A stretch of 64,000 bases of DNA from NCBI RefSeq assembly GCF_004402705.1, contig NZ_SOFM01000007.1, forward strand, positions 298,548 through 362,547, in the 5' to 3' direction. The translations under genes were made by a program, and so were the position numbers. Source of the stretch: Cryobacterium mannosilyticum (GTDB lineage: Bacteria > Actinomycetota > Actinomycetes > Actinomycetales > Microbacteriaceae). A model generated the notes under the pieces. It ran no database searches. It was not told the DNA's origin and was given only the letters and a program-made list of their open reading frames with translations. Below, in pieces: positions 26,475 to 34,770 of this stretch; the stretch's first letter is position 1, and every line of letters starts with the position of its first letter.

Positions 26475-26588
26475 ATGTCAACCCTCGCACTCGAAATCTT
26501 CTTCCTGGGGCTCCTCGCGCTGGCGAGCCTGTCGATCGCCTGGGTCTCCGGAATCGTCCTGTTCAAGCTGTTTCGGGGGCAGCGGTAA
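26475..26588 (+). CDS. 37-residue single-helix membrane peptide
   Basis: ATG 26475 to TAA 26586-26588. The peptide begins MSTLALEIFFLGLLALASLS, continues as one hydrophobic helix and ends FKLFRGQR, a positively charged inside end. A short GTTGAGG site precedes it. It lies six bases before the nitrobindin-like gene and 31 bases after a small membrane protein gene, so co-transcription is likely. I do not recognise a family. Confidence 0.6.
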   Translation: MSTLALEIFFLGLLALASLSIAWVSGIVLFKLFRGQR

Positions 26589-26594
26589 CCTTCG

Positions 26595-27209
26595 ATGTTC
26601 GAGCTTCCCACCCAGCTCCCGTCCGAAATCGTCCCGCTCTCGTGGCTTCTCGGCGTCTGGGAAGGCTCCGGCATCCTCGACTACGCCATCGGCGACACGT
26701 CGGTCAACCGGGAATTCGGCCATCGCCTGAGTTTCAGCCATGACGGCCTGCCGCACCTGAACTACAGCTCCTACACCTGGCTCGAGCCGGTGCCGGGCTC
26801 CGGCAGCGATGAGAAGACCCCGTTGATGACGGAGACGGGCTACTGGCGGCTGAGCCGACCGCAGGGGCCCGGCGACCCCGGCCCCGGCCTGCTGCCCGCC
26901 GAGGGCGAGCATCCGTTCGTCACCGCAGCGGCGGTCGAGACGCTCCGCAACGCCGACGGCGGGTTCGACATCGACGTGACCCTCGTGCACCCCGGGGGAG
27001 TGGCCGAGATCTACCTGGGCCAGGTGAAGGGCCCCCGGATCGACCTGGCCACGGATGCCGTCATGCGCACGCAGGGTGCCAAGGCGTATTCGGCGGCCAC
27101 CCGGTTGTACGGCCTCGTCGAGGGCCACCTGCTCTGGGCCTGGGACATCGCGGCGCTGGGCCAGCCGCTCCGCACGCACGCCTCCGGCCGGCTCAAGCGG
27201 GTCGAGTAG
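26595..27209 (+). CDS. Nitrobindin-like / FABP-family beta-barrel protein
   Basis: 204 residues of the THAP4/nitrobindin (DUF1794) family. LSWLLGVWEGSGILDY opens the ten-stranded barrel, YSSYTWL and ETGYWRLSRP follow, and TRLYGLVEGHLLWAWDIAALGQPLRTHASGRL holds the conserved histidine that binds heme in nitrobindins. Such proteins bind ferric heme and detoxify peroxynitrite. Located upstream of ygfZ, as in mycobacteria. Confidence 0.88.
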   Translation: MFELPTQLPSEIVPLSWLLGVWEGSGILDYAIGDTSVNREFGHRLSFSHDGLPHLNYSSYTWLEPVPGSGSDEKTPLMTETGYWRLSRPQGPGDPGPGLLPAEGEHPFVTAAAVETLRNADGGFDIDVTLVHPGGVAEIYLGQVKGPRIDLATDAVMRTQGAKAYSAATRLYGLVEGHLLWAWDIAALGQPLRTHASGRLKRVE

Positions 27210-27229
27210 AGATTACGGAAAGAGCAACC

Positions 27230-28393
27230 ATGAGCCCGGCACCCGTGTCCCCCCTCCTCGAACTCGACGGCGCCGTGCAGGCGGACGGCCTCGACGCCGG
27301 TGTCGCCGCGCACTACGGCAACCCGATGATCGAGCAACGCCGGCTGCTGGCCGGCGAGGCCGTCGTCGACCTCTCCAACCGCGGCGTGCTCGGCGTGGCC
27401 GGGCCCGACCGGCTGACCTGGCTCAACTCGATCTCCAGCCAGGAACTGCGCAGGCTCGCCCCGGGAGAATCGACCGAGACGCTGCTGCTCGACCCGAACG
27501 GCCGGATCGAATACGCGATGGCCGTCGTGGACGACGGTGTGGAGACCTGGCTGATCCTGGAGGCCGGCGAGCTGCCCGGCCTGCACGCCTGGCTCGACAG
27601 AATGCGCTTCACCCTGCGCGTGCAGGTCGTCGACCACAGCCTGGCCTACGCGGTGATCGGCACGATGGCGGCCGAACCGGCGGCCGTGCACCTGGTCCCG
27701 GCCGCACCGAACGGTGTCGCGCTGGCCTGGCGGGACCCCTGGAACACCGTCGGCAACGGCGGATTCCAGTACGCCGACGCCCCGGCCCATCCCGCCGAGG
27801 ACTGGCACTGGACCGAGGCGCTCGTGCCCCGCGACTGGCTGCCTGCGCTGCGCGACGCCGTGCGGGCAGGCACGGTCGCCGCCGCCGGCACCCTGGCCCT
27901 CGAAGCGCTCCGGATCGCGGCCTGGCGCCCACGCCGGGCCACCGAGGTCGACGAGAAGACCCTGCCGCACGAACTGGACTGGCTGCGCAGCGCCGTGCAC
28001 CTGAGCAAGGGCTGCTACCGCGGCCAGGAAACCGTGGCGAAGGTGCACAACCTCGGCCACCCGCCGCGCCGGCTCGTGCTGCTCCACCTGGACGGGTCGG
28101 ACGCGGTGCTGCCCGTGCACGGTGACGAGGTGCAGGCGACGAAGAAGCTGGCGGACGGTGAGACGGAGCGGCGCGCGGTCGGCGTGATCACCTCGAGCGC
28201 CCGGCACCACGAGCTCGGTCCGATCGCCCTCGCGGTGATCAAGCGCACCGTCCCGGCCGACGTCACCCTGCATGTTCAATCCCAGGGGATCTCCGTGGCG
28301 GCGGCCCAGGAGGTCATCGTGCCGCAATCGGCCGGCTCCGTGGCGGAGATTCCCCGCCTGCCGCGGCTGGGCATCCGCACCCCCGGTCGCTGA
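27230..28393 (+). CDS. ygfZ: YgfZ/GcvT-family folate-binding protein (Fe-S cluster assembly)
   Basis: 387 residues. The GcvT-like N-terminal domain contains GVLGVAGPDRLTWLNSISSQ. The YgfZ signature is LSKGCYRGQETVAKVHNLG around residue 260. The C-terminal domain carries RLVLLHLDGSD. YgfZ binds tetrahydrofolate and assists iron-sulfur enzyme maturation. ATG 27230 lies 20 bp after the nitrobindin-like gene, so they form an operon. Confidence 0.9.
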   Translation: MSPAPVSPLLELDGAVQADGLDAGVAAHYGNPMIEQRRLLAGEAVVDLSNRGVLGVAGPDRLTWLNSISSQELRRLAPGESTETLLLDPNGRIEYAMAVVDDGVETWLILEAGELPGLHAWLDRMRFTLRVQVVDHSLAYAVIGTMAAEPAAVHLVPAAPNGVALAWRDPWNTVGNGGFQYADAPAHPAEDWHWTEALVPRDWLPALRDAVRAGTVAAAGTLALEALRIAAWRPRRATEVDEKTLPHELDWLRSAVHLSKGCYRGQETVAKVHNLGHPPRRLVLLHLDGSDAVLPVHGDEVQATKKLADGETERRAVGVITSSARHHELGPIALAVIKRTVPADVTLHVQSQGISVAAAQEVIVPQSAGSVAEIPRLPRLGIRTPGR

Positions 28394-28542
28394 CCGGCCG
28401 TCGGCCGCGACAGTCCCCACGCGAGCGCGCCACTTGCGCCGTCGCGCTCCAGGCACGCTTGGCGCGCAACGGCGCTCCAGGCGCTCTGAGTCTCGGTCCC
28501 GGCCGACCCGCCCCGACCCGGCACCTCGGTAGAGTTGAAGGC

Positions 28543-29295
28543 ATGTCAGAAACATACAATCTCATCCTTCTTCGCCATGGCCAGAGCCTATGGAACCAAG
28601 AAAACCTCTTCACCGGTTGGGTGGACGTGAGGCTCAGCGAGCAGGGAGCGACCGAGGCGCGCCGTGCCGGCGAGCTCATCGCCGAATCGGGCCTCCTACC
28701 CGACGTGCTGCACACCTCATTACTTACCCGTGCAATCCAGACCGCGAACATCGCGCTCGAAGAGGCCGACCGGCTCTGGATCGACGTTAAGCGGTCCTGG
28801 CGTCTGAACGAGCGCCACTACGGCGCGCTGCAGGGACTCGACAAGGCGGAGACCCTGGCCAAGTTCGGCCCGGAGCAGTTCCAGCTGTGGCGCCGTTCCT
28901 TCGACGTGCCGCCGCCCGTGCTCGCCGACGATTCCCCCTGGTCCCAGGCGCACGATCCCCGTTACGCCGGCCTCGGCGACCTCCTCCCGCGCACCGAATG
29001 CCTCAGCGACGTCGTCGACCGGATGCTGCCTTACTGGGAGTCCGACATCGCCACCGACCTGCGCGCGGGCAAGACCGTGCTCGTCACCGCCCACGGCAAC
29101 TCGCTGCGCGCCCTGGTCAAGCACCTCGACGGCATCTCCGACGCCGACATCGCCGAGCTGAACATCCCGACCGGCATCCCGCTGGTCTACCGCCTCGGCG
29201 AAGACCTCATGCCTCTCGGCCCCGGCACTTACCTCGACCCCGAGGCCGCCGCAGCCGGAGCCGCGGCCGTCGCCGCCCAGGGCGCCAAGAAGTAG
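28543..29295 (+). CDS. gpmA: 2,3-bisphosphoglycerate-dependent phosphoglycerate mutase
   Basis: 250 residues. Catalytic LLRHGQSLWNQENLFTGWVDV near the N-terminus (phospho-histidine in RHG), TSLLTRAIQTANIAL, WRLNERHYGALQGLDKAE and TAHGNSLRALVKHLDGIS. It interconverts 3- and 2-phosphoglycerate in glycolysis. It ends in an Ala-rich tail. A strong terminator follows. Confidence 0.97.
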   Translation: MSETYNLILLRHGQSLWNQENLFTGWVDVRLSEQGATEARRAGELIAESGLLPDVLHTSLLTRAIQTANIALEEADRLWIDVKRSWRLNERHYGALQGLDKAETLAKFGPEQFQLWRRSFDVPPPVLADDSPWSQAHDPRYAGLGDLLPRTECLSDVVDRMLPYWESDIATDLRAGKTVLVTAHGNSLRALVKHLDGISDADIAELNIPTGIPLVYRLGEDLMPLGPGTYLDPEAAAAGAAAVAAQGAKK

Positions 29296-29314
29296 CCTTC
29301 CCTCCCCAACCGAT

Positions 29315-29362
29315 CGAACGAGAAAGCCCCGGAAGCAATCGCTTCCGGGGCTTTCTCGTTCG
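29315..29362. terminator. Bidirectional terminator between gpmA and phoU
   Basis: A perfect 22-bp stem (29315-29336 with 29341-29362) and a four-base loop AATC. The stem includes AGAAAGCCCC / GGGGCTTTCT, so both directions end with partial U-tracts. It separates two convergent genes. Confidence 0.9.
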
Positions 29363-29381
29363 GGGACTGCGGCGGCCGGTA

Positions 29382-30050
29382 TCAGCCGGAGTGCGCCGCG
29401 CCGGTGTTCTGCTGCCAGGCACCGGTACCGAGGTACTGCACCTTCTTCGCGATCGAGACGGCGTGGTCCGCGAACCGCTCGTGGTAGCGGCTGGCCAGGG
29501 TCGCGTCGACGGTGTCGGCGGCCTCGCCCTTCCAGGTCTCACCGAGCACCGCGTCGAAGACGCTCAGGTGCAGGGCGTCGACCTTGTCGTCCTCGTTGCG
29601 GATCGTCTCGGCCAGCACCATGTCCTCGTTGGTGAGGAGCTCGGTGAGCATGTTCGCTATCGCCGTGACGAGGCTGCCCATCTCGGCGAACGTGACGCGC
29701 AGGCTCTTCGGCACGACCTTGTCGGGGAAGCGATAGCGGGCCAGCTGGGCGATGTGGGTCGACAGGTCGCCCATCCGCTCGAGCGATGCGCTGATGCGCA
29801 GGGCGCTGACGACGATGCGGAGGTCGCGGGCGACCGGCTGCTGCCGGGCGAGGATCGTGATCGCGAGTTCGTCGAGCTCGATCGTCAGTTCGTCGATCTT
29901 GTCGTCTTCGCTGATCGCCTCGTCGGCCAGGCTCACATCGGATTCGTTGAACGCCCGGGTCGCCTTGTTGATCGAGATCGCCACGAGACGGGAAATCTCC
30001 ACGAGACGGTCCTGGACTTCGGCGAGCTCCTGTTGAAATACTTCACGCAT
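29382..30050 (-). CDS. phoU: Phosphate system regulator PhoU
   Basis: 222 residues, two PhoU repeats of three-helix bundles: VFQQELAEVQDRLVEISRLV, ELDELAITILARQQPVARDLR, RMGDLSTHIAQLARYR and the second-half MLTELLTNEDMVLAETI. PhoU links Pst transport to the histidine kinase (here SenX3) and represses the Pho regulon when phosphate is ample. It is divergent from senX3. Confidence 0.95.
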   Translation of the reverse strand: MREVFQQELAEVQDRLVEISRLVAISINKATRAFNESDVSLADEAISEDDKIDELTIELDELAITILARQQPVARDLRIVVSALRISASLERMGDLSTHIAQLARYRFPDKVVPKSLRVTFAEMGSLVTAIANMLTELLTNEDMVLAETIRNEDDKVDALHLSVFDAVLGETWKGEAADTVDATLASRYHERFADHAVSIAKKVQYLGTGAWQQNTGAAHSG

Positions 30051-30231
30051 AAGTGTGTGGTCCTTCCTGGGCGCGCGTTACGCGCAGACACGTGAGACCC
30101 ACCTGGCCCCCAGCGAATCATGCTGGACCGAGGTTAACGGCAGGTGCCGCGGGCTTGAACACTTCCTAAAGTAGCTTGCGCTCGGCGGTCGCGCGTCAAC
30201 CGGCCCGATTAACTGTCAGTAATCTGGCTAA

Positions 30232-31386
30232 ATGGAATCGACATGGCTTGTGCTGGTGTCGCTGGCACTCGGCCTGGCCGTCGGTGCCGGCTTCGTCACC
30301 CTGTTGCACGTTGCCGAACGCCACGGCCGTCGCGCGGCCGAGGTGGTGAACCCGGCGGTCCCCGACGGGATCGATCAGGTGCTCGACGCCCTCGAAAGCG
30401 CGGGGGCCGTGCTCGACCCGTCGAACAATGTCATCAAAGCGTCACCGGCGGCAGTGTCGATGGGCCTGGTCTGGAACCAGCAACTGGTGCATCCGGAACT
30501 GCTCGAGCTGGCCAGGCGGGTTCGCCGTTCCGGCGATCCGATCTCCGAGAACCTGATCCTCTCCCGCGGCCCGTTCAACGACGCGAGCATGCGGGTGCGG
30601 GTGCGGCTGGCCCGACTCGGCACCCGGTACGTGCTGATCCTGGCCGAGGACCGCACCGAGGCCTTCCGGCTCGACGAGGTGCGCCGCGACTTCGTCGCGA
30701 ACATCAGCCACGAGTTGAAGACGCCGATCGCCGCGGTCGGACTGCTCGCCGAGGCGCTCGACCAGGCGGCGGATGAACCGGTACAGGTTCGTCGGTTCGC
30801 CAACCGGTTGACCACGGAGTCGGGCCGGCTCACCCGGCTGACCCAGGAGATCATCGAACTCTCCCGGCTTCAGGCCCAGGACTCGCTCTCCGAACCGGAA
30901 CTGCTCAACGTGGACGCGGTCGTCGCTGCCGCCGTCGACCAGAGCCGGGTGGTGGCCGACGCGGCGCGGATCACCATCGCCGTCGGCAAGAAGTCCGGCG
31001 CGGAGGTCAGCGGCGACGAACGCCTGCTCGTGATGGCCGTGCACAACCTCGTCGCCAACGCCGTGCACTACTCGCCGGAGGGTTCCCGGGTCGGGGTCGG
31101 GGTGCGTCGCCACGACGGCGTGGTGGAGATCACCGTCACCGACCAGGGCGTCGGGATAGCCGAGGCAGACCTGGAGCGCATCTTCGAGCGCTTCTTCCGG
31201 GTCGACCAGGCCAGGTCCCGGCACACCGGGGGGACCGGCCTCGGCCTGTCGATCGTCAAGCACATCGTGCAGATCCACGGCGGCGACATCCGCGTCTGGT
31301 CGCAACCCGGCAGCGGGTCGACTTTCACCATCCGCCTCCCCGAGGCGCCCCAGCCCGCCCCACTGACGACAGGAGAGGCACAGTGA
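30232..31386 (+). CDS. senX3: Phosphate-sensing histidine kinase SenX3
   Basis: 384 residues. The N-terminus spans the membrane once or twice (WLVLVSLALGLAVGAGFVTLL), then a PAS-like region, then the H-box DFVANISHELKTPIAAVGLLAEAL, N-box HNLVANAVHYSPEG, and GTGLGLSIVKHIVQIHGGDI. It would phosphorylate RegX3 under phosphate limitation. The stop is 64 bp upstream of regX3. It is divergent from phoU with a 181-bp shared promoter region. Confidence 0.93.
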   Translation: MESTWLVLVSLALGLAVGAGFVTLLHVAERHGRRAAEVVNPAVPDGIDQVLDALESAGAVLDPSNNVIKASPAAVSMGLVWNQQLVHPELLELARRVRRSGDPISENLILSRGPFNDASMRVRVRLARLGTRYVLILAEDRTEAFRLDEVRRDFVANISHELKTPIAAVGLLAEALDQAADEPVQVRRFANRLTTESGRLTRLTQEIIELSRLQAQDSLSEPELLNVDAVVAAAVDQSRVVADAARITIAVGKKSGAEVSGDERLLVMAVHNLVANAVHYSPEGSRVGVGVRRHDGVVEITVTDQGVGIAEADLERIFERFFRVDQARSRHTGGTGLGLSIVKHIVQIHGGDIRVWSQPGSGSTFTIRLPEAPQPAPLTTGEAQ

Positions 31387-31458
31387 CGCATGACGCGGTG
31401 ACGCGCTGGGCGGTGGCTCTCCTCCAGCAGAGTGAAACAGGAGATCCACAGTGACGCA
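31379..31458 (+). repeat. 12-bp direct repeat across senX3 stop and regX3 start
   Basis: CACAGTGACGCA occurs at 31379-31390, containing the senX3 TGA, and again at 31447-31458, containing the regX3 GTG start. The 64-bp intergenic space lies between. Confidence 0.8.
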
Positions 31459-32131
31459 CATCCTTCTGGTCGAAGACGAGCAAGCCCTGAGTGAGCCGCT
31501 GAGCTTCCTGCTCGAGCGGGAAGGCTACGAGGTCACGGTGGCCGAGGACGGCCCAAGCGCCATCCGTGAGTTCGACCGCACCGGGGCCGACCTCATCCTG
31601 CTCGACCTCATGCTGCCCGGCATCCCGGGCACCGAGGTCTGCCGGGAGATCCGCACCCGGTCGACCGTCCCGATCATCATGCTCACCGCGAAGGACTCCG
31701 AGGTCGACATCGTCGTCGGGCTCGAGCTGGGCGCCGACGACTACGTCACCAAGCCGTACTCGACGAGGGAACTGCTCGCGCGCATCCGGGCCGTTGGCCG
31801 CCGGCGCACCGAGGTGGAGCTCGAGGATGACAGCGTCCTCACCGCCGGCACCGTGAGCATGGATATCGAGCGGCACACCGTGTCCGTCTCCGGCGAAGTT
31901 GTGAACATGCCGCTCAAGGAATTCGAACTGCTCGAGTTCCTCCTCCGCAACGCCGGGAGGGTGCTCACCCGCGGGCAGCTGATCGACCGGGTGTGGGGCA
32001 CCGACTACTTCGGTGACACGAAGACGCTCGACGTGCACATCAAACGCATCCGCTCTCGGATCGAGTCCACGCCGTCCGAGCCGACCATGCTGGTCACCGT
32101 GCGGGGGCTGGGCTACCGCTTCGAGGCCTGA
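31451..32131 (+). CDS. regX3: Phosphate response regulator RegX3
   Basis: 226 residues. Receiver domain with acidic pocket VEDEQ and phosphoacceptor in ILLDLMLPG, then TAKDSEVD and KPYSTRELLARI. The OmpR-type winged helix has KEFELLEFLLRNAGRVLTRGQLIDRVWG and DVHIKRIRSRIE. It is the partner of SenX3 and the likely activator at the pstS PHO box. Starts at GTG. Confidence 0.95.
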   Translation: MTHILLVEDEQALSEPLSFLLEREGYEVTVAEDGPSAIREFDRTGADLILLDLMLPGIPGTEVCREIRTRSTVPIIMLTAKDSEVDIVVGLELGADDYVTKPYSTRELLARIRAVGRRRTEVELEDDSVLTAGTVSMDIERHTVSVSGEVVNMPLKEFELLEFLLRNAGRVLTRGQLIDRVWGTDYFGDTKTLDVHIKRIRSRIESTPSEPTMLVTVRGLGYRFEA

Positions 32132-32162
32132 CCGTCGCCCGGCCGCTGGTCCGCGCGCCCGC

Positions 32163-32204
32163 TTCCGCAGCCCGCGGCCGCCGCCGCGGCCGCGGGCTGC
32201 GGAA
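32163..32204. terminator. Hairpin between regX3 and the convergent lipoprotein gene
   Basis: Perfect 18-bp GC-rich stem (32163-32180 with 32187-32204), loop CCGCCG. U-tract weak. Placed between two converging genes, so likely ends both transcripts. Confidence 0.7.
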
Positions 32205-32274
32205 ACCGGAGCGGGCTCGCGCAACGCGCGTCGACTCCACGCCTGGCCGGGGCCCGGCGGCAATGCCGGCCGGG

Positions 32275-32766
32275 CTACGGCGTGGGCGTGGGCGTCGCCG
32301 TGGGAACGAGCGTCGAGTACTGGCCGAGGGAGCCGTCGAGCACCGGCACGAGGAGCTCGACGCCGGTTTCGTTGCCGTACTGGAAGAAGACCGGGAACAG
32401 CGAGCCAGGCTGGGCTTCGATGGCCTCCAGGGCGACGACCGGGGAATCTTCGGTGCCGAAGGCGGTCGTGGAGCTGGCCTTCACGGTGACCTTCTGGGTG
32501 ACCTTGCCGGAGTCGCCGGTGAACTGCACGTTAAGGCTGTGCGCCGAGTCGCCCGAATTGACGACCGTGACGAGGAGGCTGCCCGTCAGGCCGTCGTTCG
32601 AGAGCACGATCGCGTTGCGGATGGCCAGGTCGCCCACGTCGCCGCTCACGCCGTCACTGGCGTCGTAGCGCTTGGTGGTCGACTGCGGTGCCAGGAGGTT
32701 GCAGCCGCTGGTGCCCAACAGGACGCCGGCCGCCAGAACGACAGACACTAAGACTCGAGCCCTCAC
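32275..32766 (-). CDS. Secreted lipoprotein, LpqE-like position next to carD
   Basis: 163 residues from GTG 32766, which follows GGAGGTCTT. The signal peptide VLVSVVLAAGVLLGTSGC ends in a lipobox cysteine near residue 21. The mature part is a beta-rich domain (GSLLVTVVNSGDSAHSLNVQF) and a C-terminal Thr-Pro repeat tail. In mycobacteria the lipoprotein lpqE also neighbours carD; I infer but cannot confirm orthology. The longer frame to 32868 lacks a good start. Confidence 0.72.
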   Translation of the reverse strand: MRARVLVSVVLAAGVLLGTSGCNLLAPQSTTKRYDASDGVSGDVGDLAIRNAIVLSNDGLTGSLLVTVVNSGDSAHSLNVQFTGDSGKVTQKVTVKASSTTAFGTEDSPVVALEAIEAQPGSLFPVFFQYGNETGVELLVPVLDGSLGQYSTLVPTATPTPTP

Positions 32767-32934
32767 AAGACCTCCACAACAGTTCGGTGATCCGCCCAGG
32801 GCGGAGCACCGGAAATTTGGCTTTGAGCCTAGCCTACTGGTCGCCCGCGGCCCGGCGAGCGGCGGCAATTCGCGCGGCGAACCCTACCACCGTCAGCTGT
32901 GGTATCCTAGACGTTGCTGAAGGGATATACATAC

Positions 32935-33417
32935 ATGCTTTTTGAGGTTGGCGAAACCGTCGTTTATCCCCACCATGGAGCCGCGACAATCACCGAGGTG
33001 AAGACGCGGATCATCAAGGGTGAAGAGAAACTGTACCTGAAGCTCAATGTTACTCAGGGCGATCTCACCATTGAAGTACCCGCCGAGAATGTCGACCTCG
33101 TCGGCGTGCGCGACGTGATCGGTAAAGAGGGGCTCGACAAGGTGTTCGAGGTGCTCCGCGCGCCGTTCACCGAAGAGCCCACCAACTGGTCACGCCGTTA
33201 CAAGGCGAACCTGGAGAAGCTCGCCTCGGGCGACGTCATCAAGGTGTCCGAGGTCGTCCGCGACCTGTGGCGCCGCGACCAGGACCGCGGCCTGTCCGCC
33301 GGGGAGAAGCGGATGCTGGCAAAGGCCCGCCAGATCCTGATCTCCGAACTGGCCCTGGCCGAGAAGACCGACGAAGAGAAGGCATCCACCGTTCTCGACG
33401 AGGTTCTCGCTTCGTAA
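32935..33417 (+). CDS. carD: CarD-family RNA polymerase-binding regulator
   Basis: 160 residues. The N-terminal Tudor-like RNAP interaction domain (MLFEVGETVVYPHHGAATI) and the helical C-terminal DNA-binding domain (WSRRYKANLEKLASGDVIKV, LSAGEKRMLAKARQILISEL) match CarD. It stabilises the open complex at ribosomal and housekeeping promoters and is essential in mycobacteria. The promoter region has GGTATCCTAG just upstream, a plausible -10. Confidence 0.96.
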   Translation: MLFEVGETVVYPHHGAATITEVKTRIIKGEEKLYLKLNVTQGDLTIEVPAENVDLVGVRDVIGKEGLDKVFEVLRAPFTEEPTNWSRRYKANLEKLASGDVIKVSEVVRDLWRRDQDRGLSAGEKRMLAKARQILISELALAEKTDEEKASTVLDEVLAS

Positions 33418-33434
33418 CACCGTTCTTTCGTTGG

Positions 33435-33460
33435 AGGGCGGCGCCGCAAGGTGCCGCCCT
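33435..33460 (+). terminator. Terminator after carD
   Basis: Stem AGGGCGGCGC with GTGCCGCCCT (one G-U pair), six-base loop, followed by a T-rich TCGCGTTTCC. It starts 18 bases past the carD stop. Confidence 0.65.
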
Positions 33461-33531
33461 TCGCGTTTCCCCTCCCGGCAGTCGGCGCAGCCGCTCTGTC
33501 CGACGTCGACCTCACCAGATAGCCTCCAGAC

Positions 33532-34770
33532 ATGACTGATCACCCTGCGCCCCTGGTCGCTGTCATTGTCGTCGCTGCCGGCAGCGGCAGTCGGCTCGGT
33601 CACAGCGAACCCAAGGCATTCGTGCCCCTCGCCGGCCGCACCCTGCTCGAGCGCGCCCTGCTGACCGTGTTCGGGATGCGGGAGCCCGCCCAGGTGATCG
33701 TCGTCGCCCCCGAGAACCGGCTCGAGGCGGCGCGGGTGATCGCCGGCGCGGTCGCCGGCCCACTCTGCGACCGCGTGGACGTCATCGCCGGCGGGCCGAG
33801 CCGGCAGGACTCCGTGAACCGCGGGCTCGCCGTGCTGCGGCCCGGCGTGCAGACCGTCCTCGTGCACGACGCCGCCCGGGCGCTCACCCCGTCGGCCCTC
33901 TGCGACGCGGTGGTCGACGCCGTCCGGGCGACCGGGAACGGGATCGTTCCCGGCCTGGCCGTGGTCGACACCATCAAGCGCGTCGACGACCGGGGAACGA
34001 TCCTCGGCACGGTCGACCGGTCCGAACTGTCCGCCGTGCAGACCCCCCAGGGGTTCCCGCGGGACGTGCTCGTCGCCGCCGCGGCCGCCGCGACCGGTGA
34101 GGCGACCGACGACGCCGCAGTGGTGGCATCCGCCGGGCACCCCGTCAACGTCATCCCCGGCGACGCCCTCGCCTTCAAGATCACCACGCCGTGGGACCTG
34201 CGCCGCGCCGAATCCCTGCTCAGCGCAGGGTCGGCGACAGCCGAAACGGCAGGCCTGACCGCCGACCGGGGACCCCGGGTCGGCACGGGCCTCGACGTAC
34301 ACGCCTTCGACGACAGCTCGGCCCTCTGGATCGCCGGCCTGCACTGGCCGGGGGAGCGCGGGCTCTCGGGGCACAGCGACGGTGACGCCGCCGTGCACGC
34401 CGTCTGCGACGCACTGCTCGCCGCCGCGGGGCTCGGCGACCTCGGCGGGGTCTTCGGCACCAGCGACCCGGCCTTCGCGCAGGCGCACGGCGACGTTTTC
34501 CTGCGGGAGACCCTCCGGCGGGTCACCGAGGCAGGCTTCCGGGTCGGCAACGTGACCGTGCAGATCATCGGCAACCGTCCGAAGCTGGCGCCGCGCCGCG
34601 CCGAGGCGGAGGCGCTGCTCGGATCGCTGCTCGGCGCGCCCGTGAGCGTCTCCGCGACGACGACGGATGCGCTCGGATTCACCGGCCGCGGCGAGGGCAT
34701 CGCGGCCCTCGCGACCGCGATTCTGTTCCCCGTTCTCGTCGTGCGCCCTGTTCTAAGCTGGGAGGCGTGA
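33532..34770 (+). CDS. ispDF: Bifunctional IspD/IspF (MEP isoprenoid pathway)
   Basis: 412 residues. The IspD half (1 to about 235) has VIVVAAGSGSRLGHSEPKAFVPL, DVIAGGPSRQDSVNRGL, LVHDAARAL and the C-terminal EATDDAAVV-like block. The IspF half (about 245-405) has VGTGLDVHAF, LSGHSDGDAAVHAVCDALLAA and NVTVQIIGNRPKLAPRR, with zinc ligands Asp and His in the DVH motif. It makes CDP-ME and then cyclodiphosphate. Many actinobacteria have ispD and ispF as neighbours; here they are fused. Overlaps cysS. Confidence 0.95.
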   Translation: MTDHPAPLVAVIVVAAGSGSRLGHSEPKAFVPLAGRTLLERALLTVFGMREPAQVIVVAPENRLEAARVIAGAVAGPLCDRVDVIAGGPSRQDSVNRGLAVLRPGVQTVLVHDAARALTPSALCDAVVDAVRATGNGIVPGLAVVDTIKRVDDRGTILGTVDRSELSAVQTPQGFPRDVLVAAAAAATGEATDDAAVVASAGHPVNVIPGDALAFKITTPWDLRRAESLLSAGSATAETAGLTADRGPRVGTGLDVHAFDDSSALWIAGLHWPGERGLSGHSDGDAAVHAVCDALLAAAGLGDLGGVFGTSDPAFAQAHGDVFLRETLRRVTEAGFRVGNVTVQIIGNRPKLAPRRAEAEALLGSLLGAPVSVSATTTDALGFTGRGEGIAALATAILFPVLVVRPVLSWEA

